64,000 nucleotides of DNA from Pigmentiphaga aceris (GCF_008119665.1 NZ_CP043046.1:1240001-1304000); one strand, 5' to 3'. Numbered from the stretch's first letter, positions 29,001 through 37,593 are shown. Numbers and translations are program-made. The notes: generated from the letters alone by a model not told the origin.

Positions 29001-32000
29001 ATCCAATCAAGGCGACGTCAAAGCAGTAAGCACGCTGGATGTCGTCGCTACCGATGCGTTGGGCAACACCGGCAAGGTGCTCAGCGACGGCAGTATCAAC
29101 GTGCGCACCGCCAGCCTGACCAACGCTGCCAGCGGCAAGGTCGTGGCGGGCACCACCCTGACAGGCAATTCCGTGTCGGGCGTGATGACGCTGCAGAACG
29201 CCGGCACGCTGCAATCGGGCACCGACATGGCGCTGGGTGGCGCGACGCAACGTGTGGCGCTGGCCAACCAGGCCAACGGCAAGATCATGTCCGGCGGTGA
29301 CTTCACCGTCTATGGCACAGACATCACCAACGCAGCTGGCGCGCGCATGCAGTGGATGAAAGATGGCTTGGTCGATGCCACTTCGCTGAGCAATCAGGCT
29401 GTCAACTCGGTGATCGTCGGCAGCTTGGGCGATGGCGGTGGCGATACCTTTGACAGCGTTTATCGTCTCAGCGGCAGCGCCTATAACAATGGCGCCATTC
29501 ACTCGGGCGGAAACCTCACGCTGACCGCCGCGACCTACCAGAACACGGCGACGTCGGGTCTTTCCGCGCTGAACGATCTGAGTGTGACGGCAACTGCCGC
29601 CAGCAACGGTGGCATGGCGGCCTTGCGCAACGAGGGTGCGTTCTACGCCGGTCGCAACATGACGCTGGTTGCAGATGCAGGCACGGTCGCCAATTTCGGT
29701 GAGTCGTCCACGATGGACGCCGAGGGCGACATCACGGTCAAGGCTCGCGACATCGCCAACTATGGTGCCGTTCGTGCCACCAACATCACGATGAACGCAA
29801 GCAACAGCTTCATCAATCAGCTTGCTACCGAGCTGCCCGAGATCGTGCTCGACTGGGACAACGAGGATCCCGGAGCTGTCAGGACCATAAAGACTCGCAA
29901 TACCAACTGCGGAATCTGGCCCGCCGATGACGTGTGCGACGAACTGCATGTCAGAGAACAGACCACGCTGGTTAACCAGAAGTTCTCCAACACCACGATG
30001 GAGGAATTCAAGAATCGCACCAAAGCGCAGATTCTTGCTACCAAGGACCTGAAGATTACGTTTGGCGCTGGCGGCGGCAAGAACATTGGTGCGTTGCTTT
30101 CTGCGGACAAGATTGCAATCTCTGGCTCGGGTAACTTCTCAAATGAGGACTACCATCTCGACACAGTGGAATTCACGCGGCGCTGGACTGGTTTCAAGCA
30201 TAACCCTGTGTTTTCTTCGGCTTGGTGGGTCTGGTATACGCCTGACACGGCGGCGAAGTTCGCCGACATTCCCCATTCTGATGACGATCACCCGGTGTTC
30301 GGGGGGGCAGGCGACTGGGCCGTGGTCGGCAATGAGGCCGCTGCACGCGCCGGTTCCTATCGCCGTGAAGGCGACCATACCTTCCTGGGTGCGACTGGCG
30401 CAGGTGTGTTCGCCAATACTCTGACCATCGCTGTGAGTGGGAGTGTCACCAATCGCGGCGGCACCGCTGCCATCAAGGTTGATTCCGCGAAGAGTGTCAC
30501 GACGAAGACCACTAGTGAAACCGGCACCAGCTCGGTCATCGGCCTTGTCGGCGGTGTAGGTGCAATCGGCTCCATCAGTGGCGTGGGAGCAATCACGGGT
30601 GCCAGCAGCGTTGGTATCAAGAATCCGACCGCAGCGGCCGGCCTGACGCTCAACGGCATCGTGATCAAGTTGCCGTCCAATCCAAATGGGTACTTCGTAC
30701 CCTCGAAAAACTCGGGCACGAAGTACCTGGTCGAAACCAATCCCTTGTTCCAGGTACCGTCGTCCTTCTTGGGTTCGGACTACTTGGCAGAGCAGTTGGG
30801 CTTCGATCCTGAGGTCACGCAAAAGCGTCTTGGCGATTCGAATTACGAGGCTTACCTGATTCGCCAGCAGTTGATCGGCCAGATCGGCAATAACCTGCTC
30901 AATCAGAAGGAAAGCGAAGCCGCACAGATGCAGCGGATGATGGATAACGCCGTCACCAATGCAAAGGGTCTGGGCCTGACTTACGGCAAAGCGCCTACCC
31001 CTGAACAGCTTGCCAATCTGAAAGAAGACATGGTCTGGATGGTCGAAACCGAGGTCGATGGCCAGAAGGTCCTGGCCCCGGTCGTCTATCTGTCCAAAGC
31101 AACCCTGGATGCCGTCGAAATCGGCACTACGATGGTCGCATCCGACACGACCATCAAGGCTGATACGGTCACCAACGAAGGCGCGAAGCTGGGCGGCTCC
31201 AACACCTTGGCGGTCACGGCTCGCGGCGACATCACGAACACCAGCGGCACGATCACCGGTGGCAATGTGAATCTGAAGTCGACCGAAGGCAGCATCGTCA
31301 ATCAGACGGCTGCACGTACGTTCGCAGACGATTACACGGGTGGCACCGATATCGGCAAGACCGCAGGCATCGTCGCCACCGGAACGCTTGGTCTGGATGC
31401 AGCGAAGGATGTAAAGGTCATTGGCGCCAATATCGATGCAAAGGATGCAACGATTGCCGCAGGCGGCAACATCACTGTCGATACCATCGTCGATACCAAT
31501 ACTCAGTCGAGCGCGTCGCGAAGCGGCGGGTTCCTGGTGGGCAACACGATCACCAACTCGACGAGCAGCACCTCGACCAACATCGGTTCGAACCTGAACA
31601 TTGGGGGCAACCTGACCTTGAAGTCTGGCGGCGATACCACCATCGCAGGCAGTGACGTGAAGGTCGGCGGCAATCTTGCTGCCGACACGGGTGGCGATTT
31701 CAACGTGTTGGCACGTCAGGACACCGCAAGCTCTCGCACAGAAACGTCTACGTCCGGCTTGGGTGTCGGCGGTGGCCTGTACGGCACGTCCACGACCACT
31801 ACCAACAACTTCAAGGGCACCAATTCGGGTTCCAGCCTGACCGTCGGCGGCAACGCCAACATCAAGTCAGAAGGCACGATGACCGTGCAGGGGTCGGATG
31901 TGAATGTGGGTGGCAATGCCGCTGTGGACGCCAAGAAGGGCATCGCCATTCTTGACGGTCTGGACGAAGAACGCACCAGCACCCGCACCGAGACCACTAC

Positions 32001-34761
32001 CTTCATGAAGGTGGGTGGCAACTCCGCCGCTGAAGCCACTGCCAGCGCCGCCAGCAAGGCCGGTTCCGGCAGCAAGGCGGCTGCTGAAGCCAGCGCCGAG
32101 GCAAGCGGCAGCCTGAAGCTGGCCGAAACCACGGTCACCAACACCTTGAACGGCAGCAAGACCAGCGTCGCCTCGACCTTCAACGTGGGCGGTTCGCTCG
32201 ACATGAAGACCGATGGCACGCTGACCGTGCAGGGGTCGGACGTGAAGGCGGGCGGTGACCTGTCCATCGACGCGAAGACTGTCAATGTGCTGGCGGGTCG
32301 CAACGAAACCTACGCCAGCGCCGACTCCAAGTCGGACTCGATCGGCTTCTACGGCGAGGCCAGTGCAAAGGCTGGCGCAAACGCGGGTGCCATGGGTGCC
32401 AACGCCAGTGCCAGTGCCAGCGCCGAGGCGGAAAGCACGCTTACCGTGGGTGCACGCACCGAGAGCGCAAGCTTCTCCGAAGGCAGCACGACCAATCGCG
32501 GTTCGACGCTGTCGGGTGGTGGCAACGTGACCATCAAGGCCAAGGACGACGCAACCTTCGTGGGGGCTACCGTCACAGCAGGCAACGACTTGTCGGTGCA
32601 GGCTACCAACATCAAGTCGATGGCTGCGCAGGACACGACCTACTCGACGGAATCGACGGGCATAAAAACCGCGGGCCTTTACCTGAGCGCGGGTGCAGAA
32701 GCCAGTGCCAACGCCAATGCAGGTGGTGCGTCTGCCAATGCAAGCGCCGAGGCCAGCGCGGGCCTGCGTTATGCACAAAGCGATGCAAGCTCCAGCAGCG
32801 GCTCGGTCACGCAGCAGACCAGTTCGTTCACGGCTGGCGGCAATGTGAACCGCAACGCGACTGGCACGATCACCGACCAGGGCACGCAGATCACGGCGGG
32901 TGGCAACATCAACCAGACCGCCAACGAGATCCGCGAAGTTGCTGCGAACAATTCCAGCTGGGAAAGCAGCAATGCTTCCAACCTGGATGCGCGTATCGGT
33001 GTCTATGCCGGTGCCGAAGCCGGCGCGGACTCGCGCACAGGTCAGACGGCCAAGGATGCATCGGTCGGCGTCAAGGCCTCGGTTGCGGGCGGCACGGAAT
33101 CGGAATCTTCGTCCAGTTCGACGGCAGTCACCTCGCGTTATCAGGCAGGCGGCAACATCAACTCGACCTCGACCAACGGCACCACGCTGATCGGTACGCA
33201 GTTCGAGTCGGGCGGCAATGTCAATATCAATGCCGGCTCGCTGGACTACCAGGCTGCGCGCGATACGACCTCGTCTTCCTCCAACTCGCTGTCGGGCTCG
33301 GCTGAAGTCAAGGTCGGCATCCTGGGCTCGGCAGGTGTGAACGGCTCGGTCGACGTCGAAGGCGGCACGGCATCTTCGTCGTCCAGCACGGCACGCGCTG
33401 GCGGCATCAATGCAGGTGGCACGATCAATGTCAACACGGGTGGAAACGCGACCTTTGAAGGCACGAACCTGAACGCTGGCAAGGGTGTGAACGTGGGGGC
33501 GGGCGGTGACGTGACCTTCAACGCGGCCACCAGCACCTCGCAGAACTCGTCGATCAGTGGCAGTCTGTCGCTGTCCGGCGGTTCGTCGGGCTCGGGCGCA
33601 GGCAAGTCGAGCGAAGGTGCTGTGGGAGCATCGCTGGAAGCCTCGAAGGGGGCAAGCACCACCGCCGTCGGCAGCAACATCTCTGCCGGTTCGGGTGGCG
33701 TGAACATCAGCGGTGGCAAGAACGTGAACCTGGAAGGCACGCAAGTGCAGACCACGGGCGCAACGACCGTCTCGGCTGGCGGCACAGTCAACATGACCGA
33801 AGCCAAGAGCAGCGAGTACCAGGTTGGCGTTGGCGTGACCGTCGGCGGCGGTAGCAGCAGCGAGGATGGCAAGTCCAAGGGTAGCGGTGGGTTCGGGGTT
33901 GGTATCGAGGCTGGTGGTTCGTCCAGCAGCCAGGGTGTCAACATCCAGTCCGGTGGCGGTACGCGCGTCATCAATAATGCGCCGGCATCATCGGTTATTG
34001 CTCCCGCTGCACCGGCTGCCGTAGCACCGGCTGTGGTCGCCCCTGCATCTACAGGTGCGTCGCTCCAGGTGGCACCCACCTCGTCGGGTGGTCGTCAAGT
34101 TGCGCCGAGCGTGAGCCGGAATTCGGCTTCTGCGCAGGGTGGCATCGTCGCCGCGCCGTCGGTGGCCGCACCGGCTACCAACGTCGCCATCGTCCCGGCA
34201 CCTGCTGCAGGCATCCAGGCAGCGCCGTCGGGTGGCATCGCAGTGGCTCCGGCTGTCATCTCGGCTCCTGCACCAACGGGTATCCAGGCAGCACCGTCGG
34301 GTGGCATCGCAGTGGCTCCGGCTGTCATCTCGGCTCCTGCACCAACGGGTATCCAGGCAGCACCGTCGGGTGGCATCGCAGTGGCTCCGGCTGTCATCTC
34401 GGCTCCTGCACCAACGGGTATCCAGGCAGCACCGTCGGGTGGCATCGCAGTGGCCCCGGCTGTTGTCTCAGCACCCGCCCCAACGGGCATCCAGGCAGCA
34501 CCGTCGGGTGGCATCGCAGTGGCTCCGGCTGTCATCTCGGCTCCTGCACCAACGGGTATCCAGGCAGCGCCGTCGGGTGGCATCGCAGTGGCTCCGGCTG
34601 TCATCTCGGCTCCTGCACCAACGGGTATCCAGGCAGCGCCGTCGGGTGGCATCGCAGTGGCTCCGGCTGTTGTCTCGGCACCCGCACCAACGGGTATCCA
34701 GGTAGCCCCGTCGGGTGGCATCGCAGTGCCTCCGGCAGTGATCCCGTCCGCACCGCGCTAA
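26023..34761 (+). CDS. Two-partner secretion exoprotein TpsA, filamentous-haemagglutinin-like adhesin
   Basis: A 2912-residue secreted protein. It begins with an extended signal peptide (ESPR: MNRIYRHVWNKAQGRYIVAA) cleaved near AYA (52-54), followed by the TPS domain (about 55-300) with NPNL and NPWGITCAGCGFINT motifs needed for recognition by TpsB. A long beta-helix of haemagglutinin repeats follows, including about 40-residue IQSKG repeats, a less repetitive island near residues 1265-1700, and many Ser/Gly/Asn-rich GGNVNI-type coils to about residue 2640. The tail is Pro/Ala-rich with eight 23-residue repeats. No VENN motif, toxin domain or downstream immunity gene is seen, so it is an adhesin rather than a contact-inhibition toxin. 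A terminator follows. Confidence 0.93.
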   Translation: MNRIYRHVWNKAQGRYIVAAETASSGRGSSRAAVSAGAVFSAMLTVLCFNSAYAQTIVAPGGNTVVYRAANGVQIINIEAANQAGLSHNRYTNYNVEQTGTVLNNGNNSQLSRNSQLAGQVLNNPNLSAEARVILNEVVAPNRSSLRGFTEVVGSRADVVLANPWGITCAGCGFINTDRAVLSTGTPQFGPSGNLTEFRTIGGDILIEGAGLDATSTRAIDLVARSIRVDGQINAADLGITVGASQWNYENRNSQVVDVDGKPLYALDSSRLGGMYANRIAIVATEYGVGVRMRGDIAASADDFSMDANGRVEIESRLSAARDLRLRQWGPQAADAFQVSGSEASLTAGKDMHIMAAGGLVLTDATIKAEGNMLITAQQLDDRAGSQANGARAATGELKLEVADTASLNNTSWSSQQNLDIKAASLVVGADGATLAAGANTAAANRVLAVVATTGDIDLSGANVAGAHDVRIAAEQGAVRVGTGGAQAVAAGQDLSVVAATELNNRGTIGATRDVSISASDAAKTLAVVNRGTIQSEGKTTITGTAGARNLTLDNQAGAGIATKGNLSVMGTQVSNAGVIQSGDALALNVSGELSNAASGQILGQGLGSVVNLDGASLDNAGVVQSRGALTVKTSGAVTQVTTGAIQTLGTDQAGSGWALVLDTGSLNNMGMVSGGGELTAQSASTIENTGTIQSKGATALSATTTLNQTNAGNILSEAAASVKAATIANAGAIQSKGVLSLTATKQFTQTGTTLSDAAATVTTDLLDNEGTIQSKGAMALSATTKLNQTNTGKILSDDGIVITTAALDNSGRIQAGKSLSVGTATVRTQLDNRKDGVMSADSLDAWVTNFVNAGTVQANAGALIDASNQITNTQGATLTTGLTGNSGGVLNAGGTVSNAGTINTAGQLSVYAEDMTNLGAVSVNNALSINAREKLVNTGSLRSDAQINLLATNANNTGDIVGAAALSMTVAEAIANSGTLHGGTNTLKSRTLSNQGDVKAVSTLDVVATDALGNTGKVLSDGSINVRTASLTNAASGKVVAGTTLTGNSVSGVMTLQNAGTLQSGTDMALGGATQRVALANQANGKIMSGGDFTVYGTDITNAAGARMQWMKDGLVDATSLSNQAVNSVIVGSLGDGGGDTFDSVYRLSGSAYNNGAIHSGGNLTLTAATYQNTATSGLSALNDLSVTATAASNGGMAALRNEGAFYAGRNMTLVADAGTVANFGESSTMDAEGDITVKARDIANYGAVRATNITMNASNSFINQLATELPEIVLDWDNEDPGAVRTIKTRNTNCGIWPADDVCDELHVREQTTLVNQKFSNTTMEEFKNRTKAQILATKDLKITFGAGGGKNIGALLSADKIAISGSGNFSNEDYHLDTVEFTRRWTGFKHNPVFSSAWWVWYTPDTAAKFADIPHSDDDHPVFGGAGDWAVVGNEAAARAGSYRREGDHTFLGATGAGVFANTLTIAVSGSVTNRGGTAAIKVDSAKSVTTKTTSETGTSSVIGLVGGVGAIGSISGVGAITGASSVGIKNPTAAAGLTLNGIVIKLPSNPNGYFVPSKNSGTKYLVETNPLFQVPSSFLGSDYLAEQLGFDPEVTQKRLGDSNYEAYLIRQQLIGQIGNNLLNQKESEAAQMQRMMDNAVTNAKGLGLTYGKAPTPEQLANLKEDMVWMVETEVDGQKVLAPVVYLSKATLDAVEIGTTMVASDTTIKADTVTNEGAKLGGSNTLAVTARGDITNTSGTITGGNVNLKSTEGSIVNQTAARTFADDYTGGTDIGKTAGIVATGTLGLDAAKDVKVIGANIDAKDATIAAGGNITVDTIVDTNTQSSASRSGGFLVGNTITNSTSSTSTNIGSNLNIGGNLTLKSGGDTTIAGSDVKVGGNLAADTGGDFNVLARQDTASSRTETSTSGLGVGGGLYGTSTTTTNNFKGTNSGSSLTVGGNANIKSEGTMTVQGSDVNVGGNAAVDAKKGIAILDGLDEERTSTRTETTTFMKVGGNSAAEATASAASKAGSGSKAAAEASAEASGSLKLAETTVTNTLNGSKTSVASTFNVGGSLDMKTDGTLTVQGSDVKAGGDLSIDAKTVNVLAGRNETYASADSKSDSIGFYGEASAKAGANAGAMGANASASASAEAESTLTVGARTESASFSEGSTTNRGSTLSGGGNVTIKAKDDATFVGATVTAGNDLSVQATNIKSMAAQDTTYSTESTGIKTAGLYLSAGAEASANANAGGASANASAEASAGLRYAQSDASSSSGSVTQQTSSFTAGGNVNRNATGTITDQGTQITAGGNINQTANEIREVAANNSSWESSNASNLDARIGVYAGAEAGADSRTGQTAKDASVGVKASVAGGTESESSSSSTAVTSRYQAGGNINSTSTNGTTLIGTQFESGGNVNINAGSLDYQAARDTTSSSSNSLSGSAEVKVGILGSAGVNGSVDVEGGTASSSSSTARAGGINAGGTINVNTGGNATFEGTNLNAGKGVNVGAGGDVTFNAATSTSQNSSISGSLSLSGGSSGSGAGKSSEGAVGASLEASKGASTTAVGSNISAGSGGVNISGGKNVNLEGTQVQTTGATTVSAGGTVNMTEAKSSEYQVGVGVTVGGGSSSEDGKSKGSGGFGVGIEAGGSSSSQGVNIQSGGGTRVINNAPASSVIAPAAPAAVAPAVVAPASTGASLQVAPTSSGGRQVAPSVSRNSASAQGGIVAAPSVAAPATNVAIVPAPAAGIQAAPSGGIAVAPAVISAPAPTGIQAAPSGGIAVAPAVISAPAPTGIQAAPSGGIAVAPAVISAPAPTGIQAAPSGGIAVAPAVVSAPAPTGIQAAPSGGIAVAPAVISAPAPTGIQAAPSGGIAVAPAVISAPAPTGIQAAPSGGIAVAPAVVSAPAPTGIQVAPSGGIAVPPAVIPSAPR
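28099..28455 (+). repeat. Degenerate ~40-residue repeats inside TpsA
   Basis: Three diverged copies opening with ATCCAGTCCAAGGG (IQSKG) start at 28099, 28222 and 28339 (spacing 123 and 117 bases, whole codons). They share ALSATT.LNQTN and ILS elements. They are haemagglutinin beta-helix repeats. Confidence 0.8.
34210..34761 (+). repeat. Eight tandem 69-bp repeats at the 3' end of TpsA
   Basis: In-frame copies start at 34210, 34279, 34348, 34417, 34486, 34555, 34624 and 34693, exactly 69 bases apart. Each encodes 23 residues of the form GIQAAPSGGIAVAP plus AVISAPAPT. The first seven differ by only a few bases; the last is diverged (VAPSGGIAVPP) and runs into the stop. High identity suggests recent expansion and copy-number change between strains. 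Confidence 0.97.
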
Positions 34762-34812
34762 GTTCAGGGGCGGCCACGTTGGCCGCCTCGCTTGGCCGCA
34801 AGCTCGTGTACG

Positions 34813-34849
34813 AAAAAAATGCCCATCGCAAGATGGGCATTATTTTTTT
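34813..34849 (+). terminator. Terminator of the tpsB-tpsA operon
   Basis: Stem AATGCCCATC / GATGGGCATT closed by a GCAA tetraloop, with an A run before it and seven T after it, 50 bases beyond the tpsA stop. It can also serve the convergent hydrolase gene. Confidence 0.92.
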
Positions 34850-34891
34850 CATTCAGGCCAGACGAAAACGCTTGCCGGACGAAACGCGCGG

Positions 34892-35740
34892 CTATTTGCC
34901 GAACCAATCACTCAACAGCGCATTGACGGCTTCAGCGCGTTCGTATTGCGCCCAGTGGCCAGCACCAGCCACGACTTCCCAATGTCGATCCGGCCCGGCC
35001 GCGCACAAGGCAGGCGCGACATCTTCCGGCACGGCAGTCACATCGAATTCCCCCCATATCAGCAGCACCGGGTGTCGGCACTGCGCCAGCACTGGCAGCA
35101 GACGTCCAGACGTGGACAGGGGCTTGCTGCGAAAGCGTGCGCTCAATACCGCCTGCCGGTACAAGGCCAGCGACAAGTCATCGATGCTTGCTGCGTGATG
35201 CACCATCAGGCTTTGCATGTTGTTGCGCAGCGCAGCTTCTTCAGTCGCAGGATCATCGGGATGACGCCAGCTCAGCATGCGCCCGCGCTCTCGTCGCGCG
35301 CCGCCATGGCCCGCGGTACCGATCAAGGCCATGCGTCGAATATGTTGGCGCTGGGCGGCAAGCGTGGTTGCCACCAGGCCACCGAATGAAAACCCGATCA
35401 GGTCGATGTCGGCATCTGGTCCGAACAGCACGTTCATCGACGCCCGCAACGCGATCACGATGTCATCTAGCGATCCGGCATCGGCGGTTGAGTCGCCATA
35501 GCCCGGCATGTCCGGTATCCACAGCTGATGCCGAGCTGCCAGCGCATCCAGATTGCGAACCCAGTGGCCCCAATCGCCATGACCGCCATGCAACATGATC
35601 AATGGCGGGCCATTGCCCAATGTGCGCCAGTGCACAACCCCTTGGTGCACCGGAATGCGATGGTGAGAAAACCGCTGGTTCAGCGTGGAAATGATGTTGT
35701 CGATGTCGTGCGTGACAGCGGGAGCGAGGAATTCAGTCAT
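34892..35740 (-). CDS. Alpha/beta hydrolase
   Basis: A 282-residue alpha/beta-hydrolase-fold enzyme. The oxyanion loop is LHGGHGDWGHW, the nucleophile elbow is GFSFGG (Ser), the acid is Asp in WGEFDVTA and the base is His in GAGHWAQYE. This layout resembles the MhpC/BphD group of C-C bond hydrolases and related esterases, but no ring-cleavage genes are nearby, so the substrate is unknown. It is a single gene, convergent with tpsA across a shared terminator. Confidence 0.88.
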   Translation of the reverse strand: MTEFLAPAVTHDIDNIISTLNQRFSHHRIPVHQGVVHWRTLGNGPPLIMLHGGHGDWGHWVRNLDALAARHQLWIPDMPGYGDSTADAGSLDDIVIALRASMNVLFGPDADIDLIGFSFGGLVATTLAAQRQHIRRMALIGTAGHGGARRERGRMLSWRHPDDPATEEAALRNNMQSLMVHHAASIDDLSLALYRQAVLSARFRSKPLSTSGRLLPVLAQCRHPVLLIWGEFDVTAVPEDVAPALCAAGPDRHWEVVAGAGHWAQYERAEAVNALLSDWFGK

Positions 35741-36081
35741 GCATGGAGCTTATTCGAGACAGGCAAGAATCTGTGCTTGTAACAGCACACGGGAAGCAGC
35801 TTTTCGAGGGCGTTGTCAGATTTACGCACGCTTGCGCCGAAGCTTCGCTGAGGGATGAAAAAAGTACATGCACCGCTTGAAATCCGGCGGTTCCCTTGTA
35901 GCGTGGATATGGCACTGGGTGTGGGACACGGGCCGGAACACTCCCATACATTTCCTTGCAGTCGCTCCGTGGCGCAGGGGTAATGTTCATCCAACGCCAA
36001 CGCGTTCAACGGCTCGGAAGTTGTGTCGCACCGTTGTCACCCTTGCCACATCCGGCCGTCGTTCCCACGGAGAAAAACATC
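35741..36081. other. Intergenic region between divergent hydrolase and BON genes
   Basis: No gene was found in 341 bases. It holds the promoters of both divergent genes. A TGGCAC at 35910 looks like a sigma-54 -24 box but lacks the matching -12 GC, so I do not call it. Confidence 0.45.
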
Positions 36082-36456
36082 ATGAAGAAAATCAATCTCG
36101 TTAAGCACGCTATCGGTGCTGTTGCCCTTGCTACCGCCTTCGGCGCTATCGCTCAAACCGCTACCGCACCGCGTCCCGGCGTGGGCAATGCCGACGTGAG
36201 CACCCCGACGCAACAAGCCTCTGGCGCAGATGCCAAGCGCGTGGTCGATGATTCCGTGATCACCACCCGCGTCAAGGCAAAGTACGCCGTTGACGAAACC
36301 GTCAAGGCTACCAAGGTCAAGGTCGACACCAAGCACGGCATCGTGACCCTGAGCGGCAACGCTGCCTCGAAGGCTGAAGCTGACCGTGCCGTGATGATGG
36401 CACGTGAAACCGACGGCGTGAGCTCGGTTGTGAACAACATCCGTATCGGTCGCTAA
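36082..36456 (+). CDS. BON-domain periplasmic protein
   Basis: A 124-residue secreted protein with a signal peptide (about residues 1-24, ending GAIAQ) and one BON domain (about residues 52-122, DDSVITTRVKAKYAVDE...VKVDTKHGIVTLSGNA...RETDGVSSVVNNIRIG). BON domains bind membranes or phospholipid, and OsmY-type members are induced by osmotic and stationary-phase stress. GGAG precedes the ATG at 36082. It begins a run of small envelope-type genes. A second BON protein, with a lipoprotein signal, is encoded at 40125-40439. Confidence 0.9.
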   Translation: MKKINLVKHAIGAVALATAFGAIAQTATAPRPGVGNADVSTPTQQASGADAKRVVDDSVITTRVKAKYAVDETVKATKVKVDTKHGIVTLSGNAASKAEADRAVMMARETDGVSSVVNNIRIGR

Positions 36457-36471
36457 ACCAATACACCGGCG

Positions 36472-36489
36472 CACGGCCTTCGGGCCGTG
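36472..36489 (+). terminator. UUCG hairpin between the BON and DUF1328 genes
   Basis: CACGGCC-TTCG-GGCCGTG, a seven-pair stem with the very stable UUCG loop. It is followed by G-rich sequence, not T, so it is more likely an mRNA processing or partial attenuation element than a full terminator. Confidence 0.5.
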
Positions 36490-36508
36490 ACGCGGGGGAG
36501 GATTCGTC

Positions 36509-36670
36509 ATGCTGCGTTACGCCGCTATATTTCTCGTCATTGCGCTGATTGCCGCATTATTCGGCTTTGGTGGCATTGCCGCTGGCGCTGCAGAAATCGC
36601 CAAAATTCTGTTCTTCATCTTCCTGGTGATCTTCGTGATCACGCTGGTTGTCGGCCTCTTCAGGCGATAG
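36509..36670 (+). CDS. DUF1328 small membrane protein (YtjA-like), copy 1
   Basis: A 53-residue, almost wholly hydrophobic protein with two membrane segments split by a Gly-rich turn ([10 protein letters not shown]) and ending FRR. This is the classic DUF1328/YtjA form. GGGGGAGGA gives a strong ribosome site. Function is unknown; homologues are often near stress genes. A paralogue of the same length lies at 37432-37593, with matching FGFGGIA and [10 protein letters not shown] segments. Confidence 0.88.
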   Translation: MLRYAAIFLVIALIAALFGFGGIAAGAAEIAKILFFIFLVIFVITLVVGLFRR

Positions 36671-36678
36671 ATGAAGGC

Positions 36679-36694
36679 AGGCAGGGCTGTTGCG
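36679..36694 (+). promoter_or_regulatory. Weak candidate sigma-54 promoter before the Pro-rich protein gene
   Basis: AGGCAGGGCTGTTGCG has GG and GC ten bases apart and matches TGGCACG-N4-TTGCW at all but three positions. It lies 71 bases before the ATG at 36765. Confidence 0.35.
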
Positions 36695-36764
36695 TGGGGG
36701 CGCAGCAGCCGTGCAGGAATCTGCGTTCCTGCATATCTTTAAACCGTCGATTGCAGGAGCTTCA

Positions 36765-36974
36765 ATGAGCGTACCTAATCCGACCTATCCCGTCCCTCCG
36801 ATGAATGACCCGATGCCTGGTCCGGTCGGAGACCCAATCGGTGATCCTGGTATACCGCCTTTTCCTGGCAATCCGCCGGGAACGCCGGATTCCCCGGGGC
36901 AGCCCGATCCGACACCGCCACAGCCGGAAGGCGATCCGCTGATTCCACCGAGTCCGCCGCCGGTCAAGCATTGA
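36765..36974 (+). CDS. Small Pro/Gly-rich protein, unknown function
   Basis: A 69-residue protein dominated by Pro, Gly and Asp (PGPVGDPIGDPGIPPFPGNP), with no membrane segment, Cys or signal peptide. It is expected to be disordered. CAGGAGC before the ATG and a terminator directly after the stop support a real gene. It lies in a cluster of stress-type small genes. No family was recognised. Confidence 0.7.
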   Translation: MSVPNPTYPVPPMNDPMPGPVGDPIGDPGIPPFPGNPPGTPDSPGQPDPTPPQPEGDPLIPPSPPPVKH

Positions 36975-36977
36975 AAG

Positions 36978-37003
36978 AAGCGCCCGACAGGGCGTTTTTT
37001 TTC
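36978..37003 (+). terminator. Terminator after the Pro-rich gene
   Basis: CGCCC-GACA-GGGCG followed by eight T, beginning a few bases beyond the stop codon. The stem is short but GC-rich. Confidence 0.82.
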
Positions 37004-37031
37004 GCCTGGACAATATTGCTCAGGCACCAGT

Positions 37032-37047
37032 GGGTATGTCGCTTGCT
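37032..37047 (+). promoter_or_regulatory. Candidate sigma-54 promoter before the 83-residue hydrophilic gene
   Basis: GGGTATGTCGCTTGCT has GG and GC ten bases apart and a perfect TTGCT -12 box, with three mismatches in the -24 half. It lies just after a terminator and 40 bases before the ATG, so it is well placed. Confidence 0.42.
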
Positions 37048-37087
37048 GTAGGAGTTCAGCCCGTTTTGTCACCTCACCGGAGGGCTT

Positions 37088-37339
37088 ATGGCCACCACCA
37101 AAGACGATCCGACAGGACCGCGCGTTACGCACCAGCAAGATAACCAGGGCAAACCTGATCCGCGTCTGCCTCATGAGCGCGACCAGTCGCACGACGACGT
37201 GGGTCATGAGCCCCGTGAAGTCATGAAGCAAGCCCAGAAAGACATCGAAAGCGGTCAGGTCGACACTGATCTGCACGGCATGCGTGGCGTGGAAGAAGCG
37301 CATCGAGACAAAGGGCCACGGGACAAGGCACAGCGTTAG
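37088..37339 (+). CDS. Small hydrophilic, hydrophilin-like protein
   Basis: An 83-residue, very hydrophilic protein rich in Asp, His, Gln, Lys and Arg (PRLPHERDQSHDDVGHEP), with no hydrophobic segment or Cys. Such composition is typical of hydrophilins made under osmotic or desiccation stress. GGAGGG sits directly before the ATG. It has its own candidate sigma-54 promoter and is preceded by a terminator, so it starts a new transcript. No family name can be given. Confidence 0.75.
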   Translation: MATTKDDPTGPRVTHQQDNQGKPDPRLPHERDQSHDDVGHEPREVMKQAQKDIESGQVDTDLHGMRGVEEAHRDKGPRDKAQR

Positions 37340-37431
37340 CCAGCATTGCCTGCGCACCTGGCTGTTGTTCTGGTCAGCCCGCAATTTCTACATGCACATT
37401 TACACGCACACGCTGATTGCAGAGGTAATTT

Positions 37432-37593
37432 ATGCTGAGTTGGGCCGCTATCTTCTTTGTCGTTGCCATCGTGGCGGCCATCTTCGGATTCGGTGGCATC
37501 GCAACCAGCGCGATGGGCATCGCCAAGATTCTGTTCTTTATCTTCCTGGTCTTGTTCGTTCTCAGCCTGCTAGTGGGTATTTTCCGCAGATAA
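37432..37593 (+). CDS. DUF1328 small membrane protein (YtjA-like), copy 2
   Basis: A 53-residue two-segment membrane protein, [17 protein letters not shown] at the start and GIFRR at the end. It is a paralogue of 36509-36670 with the same FGFGGIA turn and [10 protein letters not shown] segment. AGAGG precedes the ATG. The two copies differ throughout, so this is an old duplication rather than a recent one. Function is unknown. Confidence 0.88.
   Translation: MLSWAAIFFVVAIVAAIFGFGGIATSAMGIAKILFFIFLVLFVLSLLVGIFRR

Noticed and set aside
33960..34761. CdiA-type toxin domain at the TpsA C-terminus
   Set aside because: No VENN motif, no catalytic-looking tail and no small immunity gene follow; the end is only Pro/Ala repeats and a terminator.
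34210..34761. CRISPR array
   Set aside because: The 69-base units are contiguous, in frame and coding, with no spacers.
35910..35925. TGGCACTGGGTGTGGG before the first BON gene
   Set aside because: The -24 box is perfect, but the -12 GC is replaced by GG, which should not support sigma-54 binding.
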